Shown: positions 5,648 through 9,042 of the stretch, in pieces
How the letters are laid out: the number at the start of each line of letters is the position of its first letter
Numbering within the stretch: the stretch's first letter is position 1
Source of the DNA: Bacteroidaceae bacterium
GTDB lineage: Bacteria; Bacteroidota; Bacteroidia; Bacteroidales; Bacteroidaceae
DNA length: 9,042 nt
Direction of reading: 5' to 3'
Assembly (NCBI GenBank): GCA_900765575.1
Contig: CAAFRW010000259.1
Coordinates: 1-9,042, forward strand
Made by a program: the position numbers and the translations under genes
Notes under the pieces: model-generated
Told to the model about the DNA's origin: nothing
The model's input: only the letters and a program-made list of their open reading frames with translations
Database searches by the model: none

Positions 5648-5917
5648 CCGTTTTAGTTGACTGGATTATCGTTAAGTTCTATAGGACATTGTCTGAAAAA
5701 AAGAATTAAGAGTCCATTTGTTCTTAATCCTGAGAAGTGTTGTTTGTATACCGTCCGGATATACCTGTTGCCTGAATCAATACTTTAAAATAAGTCTAAA
5801 GGATAAAGCCGTTCTTTATCGGAGGAAAAATGTAAGCTCTTCCTATGTTACTAATGTTTTGAACCCTTCTATTTACTCTTTTCCAGGCGACATTTAGTCA
5901 TTTCTTACTTGCAAATA

Positions 5918-6010
5918 CTCTTTCTCACAACTGTGCAAGATGTCTTCCACAACTGTGCGAGTTCTCTTGCACAATATGTGAGAAACGTCTTGCACAGTTG
6001 TGAGAAAGGG
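5918..6010. repeat. 93-bp palindrome built from four ~22-bp units (two direct, two inverted)
   Basis: The outer arms are perfect inverted repeats over 21 bp: 5920-5940 (CTTTCTCACAACTGTGCAAG plus A) and 5988-6008. They extend to 5918-5943 / 5985-6010 with two wobble pairs. Inside lie a second direct unit (CCACAACTGTGCGAG, phase 22 bp after the first) and two units in reverse orientation (CTTGCACAATATGTGAG and CTTGCACAGTTGTGAG, 23 bp apart). The whole block can fold into one long stem, and the centre pairs imperfectly. Function unknown; protein binding sites, a transcriptional barrier or an interspersed palindromic repeat are all possible. Confidence 0.8.
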
Positions 6011-6169
6011 AATTCGCTTAAGAAAAACAGCTAATAGGTACTTGAAGAGGAGAGAATTCATGCCCGATACTTTTGTAAATATACGATTATTCTGTCTGAA
6101 AACCGCAATGGCGAGAAGTTTTATTACAAAATAGTATGCTAAAAAAGATAAACTTTAGAAAGTAAAGCC

Positions 6170-6177
6170 TACATTTG
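6170..6177 (+). promoter_or_regulatory. -7 promoter box for the first thioredoxin-fold gene
   Basis: TACATTTG matches TAnnTTTG perfectly and would start transcription near 6184, leaving a leader of about 39 nt before the ATG at 6223. A further perfect box, TACTTTTG, lies at 6068-6075, with TTG (6042-6044) 23 bp upstream of it, slightly long for a -33 partner. Either or both may drive the gene. Confidence 0.45.
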
Positions 6178-6222
6178 TAAGACCTTATTGCTGAAATAAC
6201 AATTTATTAAAGTATATATGCC

Positions 6223-7782
6223 ATGAAAAAACTACTATCTGCAACCTTGTTTCTACTTGTGGCGTTCGCTGCAAACGCACAGGGTGAGTTTACCATTGAA
6301 GGAAAACTAACGGGAGTGGAAGACGGAACGGTTATCCTTTTGTGCCGGAGTGAAGGACGTTTAATGAGCACTTTTGCTACGGATACGCTCCGTAACCAAA
6401 CGTTTCATTTTCAAGGACAAACGATAGGAAACGATTCCGAATGCCTGATGTTGGATGTACGCGATAAGGGTTTTCCCAGTACCTGGTTGGATGTTTGGGT
6501 GGCTCCCGGCGCTAAGGTAACCATTGAGGGTACGGACAAATTGCTGCGTACATGGAGGGTAAGCAGTAATGTGAAGGAACAAAAGTTTCAGACTCTTTAT
6601 ATAGATGCTATACGTGATTTGAAGAATCAGCAACAGCGATTAATCGTAAGAATAAATGAATTGATGACGAATAAGCCATCTACCGAAGCAGGGATGAAGG
6701 CAGCCATAGACGAGATAAAAGCAATCGACCGGCAAATCGAACAGCTGGAATTGCAGGAATTTCCTATAGTGCAGAAGCTGATGCAGGAAAATCCGATAGA
6801 CAAGGCATGGATAGATTTGCTCGAAGGCTGGGCTATGCAAGCCCGGTATATGGAGAATTTCCCTTATCGGGACGAAGTGGTTGCGCTGTACAACCGATTG
6901 TCTGATGCGGATAAGAAGACAGAAAAAGGTAAGACTATTACCGTTTATTTGTTTCCGCCGGTAACGGTGAAAGAGGGGGATGAGATGGCCGATGCCGATT
7001 TGTTCGATTTGGATGGAAAAGTGCATCACCTTGCCGAGTATAAAGGAAAATACATGTTGCTCGACTTTTGGAGTCGCGGTTGTGGCCCATGCAGGATGGC
7101 TCTGCCTGAAATGAAAGAGATTGCCGATATGTATAAAGACCGCCTGACGGTAATCAGCCTCAGTTCGGATGATGAAAAGAATTGGCGCGAAGTCTCAAAA
7201 GAGGAAAATCTCACATGGGAAAATCTGAATGATATGCAGGGAACAAATGGCCTCTATGCCAAATATGGCATTTCGGGTATACCGCACTATGTATTCATTT
7301 CTCCGGAAGGAAAAGTACTGACCAGCTGGAGCGGCTATGGTAAGAACAGCTTGAAAATGAAGATGAGAGTCTTATTGGATATTCCTAAGCATGAAATGAG
7401 TATTACGCAAAAGGGCAATGTGAAGCAAGTGAATTATCCGACAAAAGAGTCTACTAATGTAGAATATTTGATTGTCAAGCAAGTGGAACTTGGTGATACG
7501 GCAACAGCGATACATTTTAAAGTCTATTTTACACCGAATTATTGGATTAATTTTAGTCCGGCCACCTCTCTCACTACAGAGGATGGCAAGAAATATGGTG
7601 TAAAGAGTGCCGAAGGAGTTACATTAGGCAAGAAGTTTGTAATGCCCGAAAGCGGAGAAACCGAACTGACATTGTATTTTGAACCGCTACCTAAAGATAC
7701 CAAGGTGTTTAATTATATAGAAGGAGAGAGTCGGGATGACTGGCAGATAAAAGGCATCCGGTTATCGCTTCCTGAAAAATAA
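6223..7782 (+). CDS. Secreted TlpA-like thioredoxin-fold protein with N-terminal DUF4369-like domain
   Basis: Encodes 519 residues. A Sec signal peptide (MKKLLSATLFLLVAFAANA, cleavage before Q20) sends it to the periplasm. Residues ~22-120 (EFTIEGKLTGVEDGTVILL onward) look like the beta-rich DUF4369-type domain often fused to TlpA-like proteins in Bacteroidetes. Residues ~125-205 are helical and Gln/Glu/Lys-rich. The thioredoxin fold covers ~250-390, with redox motif C287-G-P-C290 in LDFWSRGCGPCR and the cis-proline in GISGIPHYVF (P354). A C-terminal beta-rich domain (~395-519) is shared with the downstream paralog. The likely role is thiol-disulfide exchange (disulfide reduction or similar) on unknown periplasmic or envelope partners. 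The ATG at 6223 is the only one in frame that yields a proper signal peptide. Confidence 0.9.
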   Translation: MKKLLSATLFLLVAFAANAQGEFTIEGKLTGVEDGTVILLCRSEGRLMSTFATDTLRNQTFHFQGQTIGNDSECLMLDVRDKGFPSTWLDVWVAPGAKVTIEGTDKLLRTWRVSSNVKEQKFQTLYIDAIRDLKNQQQRLIVRINELMTNKPSTEAGMKAAIDEIKAIDRQIEQLELQEFPIVQKLMQENPIDKAWIDLLEGWAMQARYMENFPYRDEVVALYNRLSDADKKTEKGKTITVYLFPPVTVKEGDEMADADLFDLDGKVHHLAEYKGKYMLLDFWSRGCGPCRMALPEMKEIADMYKDRLTVISLSSDDEKNWREVSKEENLTWENLNDMQGTNGLYAKYGISGIPHYVFISPEGKVLTSWSGYGKNSLKMKMRVLLDIPKHEMSITQKGNVKQVNYPTKESTNVEYLIVKQVELGDTATAIHFKVYFTPNYWINFSPATSLTTEDGKKYGVKSAEGVTLGKKFVMPESGETELTLYFEPLPKDTKVFNYIEGESRDDWQIKGIRLSLPEK

Positions 7783-7816
7783 ACGTTCTCCGGCTTATGC
7801 TGAAATAAGATGTTTA

Positions 7817-7909
7817 AAGCGCTTCCGTTTTAATTTGGTTTGTATACCTTTTTTTATCGTTGCTTTGTAGAGAAAAAGTAGTGCAATCTAATTTAAAACG
7901 GAAATGCTT
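7817..7909. repeat. Long inverted repeat between the two thioredoxin-fold paralogs
   Basis: The arms 7817-7836 (AAGCGCTTCCGTTTTAATTT) and 7890-7909 (AATTTAAAACGGAAATGCTT) are near-perfect reverse complements; CTTCCGTTTTA-type cores pair with few mismatches. The 53-nt loop contains a run of seven or more T. It fills most of the 148-bp gap between the genes. As RNA it could reduce read-through or stabilise either transcript end. As DNA it could be an operator or a small palindromic element. No clear TAnnTTTG box lies between the genes. Confidence 0.6.
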
Positions 7910-7930
7910 ACGAATATAAAACCAAGAAAT

Positions 7931-9042
7931 ATGAAAAATACAATGGCAACTATAGTGCTGTGTCTGTTTTCTGTTTTGACAGTTAAGGCGCAGCAAACCA
8001 CATGGAATGTAAAGGATGCGCCTAATATGATAAAAAGTTTGCAGGAGACACCCGTTACCAATGAATGGATAGATAAATTGCTCTTTTTAAGCAACACGGT
8101 TCAGACAGAGAAGAGTATCTATCCATATCGTGCTCAAATAGTGACTTTGTATAATAGGTTACCCGAAGCAAAGAAACAAAGTCAAAAGGGAAAAGAAGTT
8201 TATGCCATCTTGTTTCCACCCAAGGTGAAGATAGGAGATAGAATGGCAGATGACAAACTTTATGATTTGAATGGGACAGTACATCATCTGGCCGACTACA
8301 AAGGGAAATACTTGTTACTTGATTTCTGGAGTTCCGGATGTGTTCCGTGTATGTATGCCATGCCGGAATTAAAAGAACTTTCGGAAAAATATAAAGACAG
8401 TTTAGTTGTTGTCAGTTTATATTTGGGGAATAACGAAATAGAACGATGGAAAGAGTTGTCTGAAGAGAAAGGTATTTCGTGGACAAACTTAAACGATTGT
8501 AAAGGTTGGTGGGGAATGGCCAGTCGATATGGCGTAAAAGGCATTCCATATTTTGTAATCATTTCTCCTGAGGGAAAAGTGCTGGATATGTGGACTGGAT
8601 ATGGTCCGCAATTGATAAAACTGAGAATTCGTCCTTTCTTAGAACCTCGTTTAGAGAAAATGACTATAAGTACATTGAAAGATGGAAGTCGGAAAACAGT
8701 TGCGTATCCTGTGGTGAAGTCTACTAATGTGCCGGAATGCGTTGTTAAAGAGGTGGAGTTAACGGCTTTAAATACGAAAGTGCAAATATCCATGGAAGAT
8801 GTCCCCGGTCTTTCTCTCCGGTTAAAATCTCGTGTACATTTGGTTGCGAATGGAAAAACCTATGCTTCAAAGGGAGCGGAAGGTATTACGTTGGATAGAC
8901 GTCTTACTATCCCTCCAAATGGAAGCTTCTGCTATACATTGCTCTTTGAACCATTACCCATGAAAACAACCTCTTTTACTATGCAGGAGGGAACTACTGA
9001 TAAAGATGTGCAGATAAAAGATATTCAATTGGTTCTTCCGTA
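7931..9042 (+). CDS. Secreted TlpA-like thioredoxin-fold protein, short paralog (3' edge cut)
   Basis: An ORF from ATG 7931 stays open to the window end: 370 codons, then TA, so the stop may be one base beyond the edge. It has a signal peptide (MKNTMATIVLCLFSVLTVKA, cleavage before Q21), a short helical lead-in, and a thioredoxin domain with C137-V-P-C140 in LDFWSSGCVPC and the cis-proline at P206 (GVKGIPYFVI). It then has the same C-terminal domain as the upstream gene, ending in DIQLVLP where the paralog ends in GIRLSLPEK. It aligns to the upstream protein only from about residue 180 onward (shared YPYR/FPYR, LYNRL, FPP, VHHLA-YKGKY). The ~160-residue DUF4369-like and coiled region is missing. 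It probably arose by tandem duplication followed by loss of that domain. Role: predicted periplasmic thiol-redox protein, substrate unknown. Confidence 0.85.
   Translation, partial: MKNTMATIVLCLFSVLTVKAQQTTWNVKDAPNMIKSLQETPVTNEWIDKLLFLSNTVQTEKSIYPYRAQIVTLYNRLPEAKKQSQKGKEVYAILFPPKVKIGDRMADDKLYDLNGTVHHLADYKGKYLLLDFWSSGCVPCMYAMPELKELSEKYKDSLVVVSLYLGNNEIERWKELSEEKGISWTNLNDCKGWWGMASRYGVKGIPYFVIISPEGKVLDMWTGYGPQLIKLRIRPFLEPRLEKMTISTLKDGSRKTVAYPVVKSTNVPECVVKEVELTALNTKVQISMEDVPGLSLRLKSRVHLVANGKTYASKGAEGITLDRRLTIPPNGSFCYTLLFEPLPMKTTSFTMQEGTTDKDVQIKDIQLVLP

Larger units (their letters stand above)
5377..6222. other. 846-bp intergenic region with no convincing gene, rich in structured repeats
   Basis: I see no ORF with coding character here. 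The notable contents, left to right, are: an interrupted stem TATAG/TGAAGG (5436-5446) with CCTTCA/CTATA (5475-5489); a 131-bp inverted-repeat element (5517-5647); small hairpins ATTAAGA/TCTTAAT (5705-5711, 5722-5728) and GATAAAG/CTTTATC (5802-5808, 5814-5820); the 93-bp hairpin of ~22-bp units (5918-6010); and two TAnnTTTG boxes (6068-6075 and 6170-6177) facing the downstream thioredoxin-fold gene. Confidence 0.6.

Noticed and set aside
5894..6061. 55-codon minus-strand ORF running through the 93-bp palindrome (begins MNSLLFKYLLAVFLK)
   Set aside because: Most of it is a translation of the repeat units. There is no -7 box in the right place, so the open frame is most simply a by-product of the palindrome.

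Overview
The window looks like a chromosomal segment of a Bacteroides or close Bacteroidales relative. Coding regions are moderately AT-rich. Most start codons follow A/T-rich leaders rather than strong Shine-Dalgarno sites. Several intergenic regions carry perfect matches to the Bacteroides -7 box (TAnnTTTG). The gene content also fits: a GroEL with a short GGM tail, a stand-alone AICAR formyltransferase, and secreted thioredoxin-fold proteins of the type common in Bacteroidetes.

Layout. Positions 1-123 hold the downstream end of an unseen locus, closed by a 17-bp perfect hairpin. Positions 124-959 contain no convincing gene but are full of structured repeats: a 22-bp array (326-421), a 21-22-bp array (497-581) and a cluster of inverted GTGACAGATG motifs (665-802). 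A sigma-54-like promoter (878-894) then precedes groES (960-1232) and groEL (1275-2915), which form a normal chaperonin operon with a terminator right after it. A second, bidirectional hairpin (3028-3072) separates this operon from two minus-strand genes. One is a 27-codon small ORF (3192-3275) with its own -7 box and Shine-Dalgarno site. The other is a Nudix hydrolase (3423-3923). The Nudix gene is divergent from an AICAR formyltransferase that lacks the IMP cyclohydrolase domain (4043-5224), and that gene ends at a strong terminator (5316-5376). An 846-bp non-coding stretch follows (5377-6222). It holds a 131-bp inverted-repeat element, a 93-bp hairpin built from four ~22-bp units, and a -7 box. 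Last come two paralogous secreted TlpA-like thioredoxin-fold genes in tandem: a full-length one with a CGPC site (6223-7782), and a shorter one with a CVPC site (7931 to the window end) that has lost the N-terminal domain.

How the genes relate. GroES/GroEL is the cytosolic folding machine. The Nudix and AICAR formyltransferase genes are housekeeping (nucleotide/diphosphate metabolism and purine synthesis) and share only a divergent promoter region. The two thioredoxin-fold proteins are predicted to act in the periplasm. I see no defence, CRISPR, phage or transposase genes. The least explained content is the 27-aa small ORF and the intergenic arrays: three have the same ~22-bp period but unrelated sequences.
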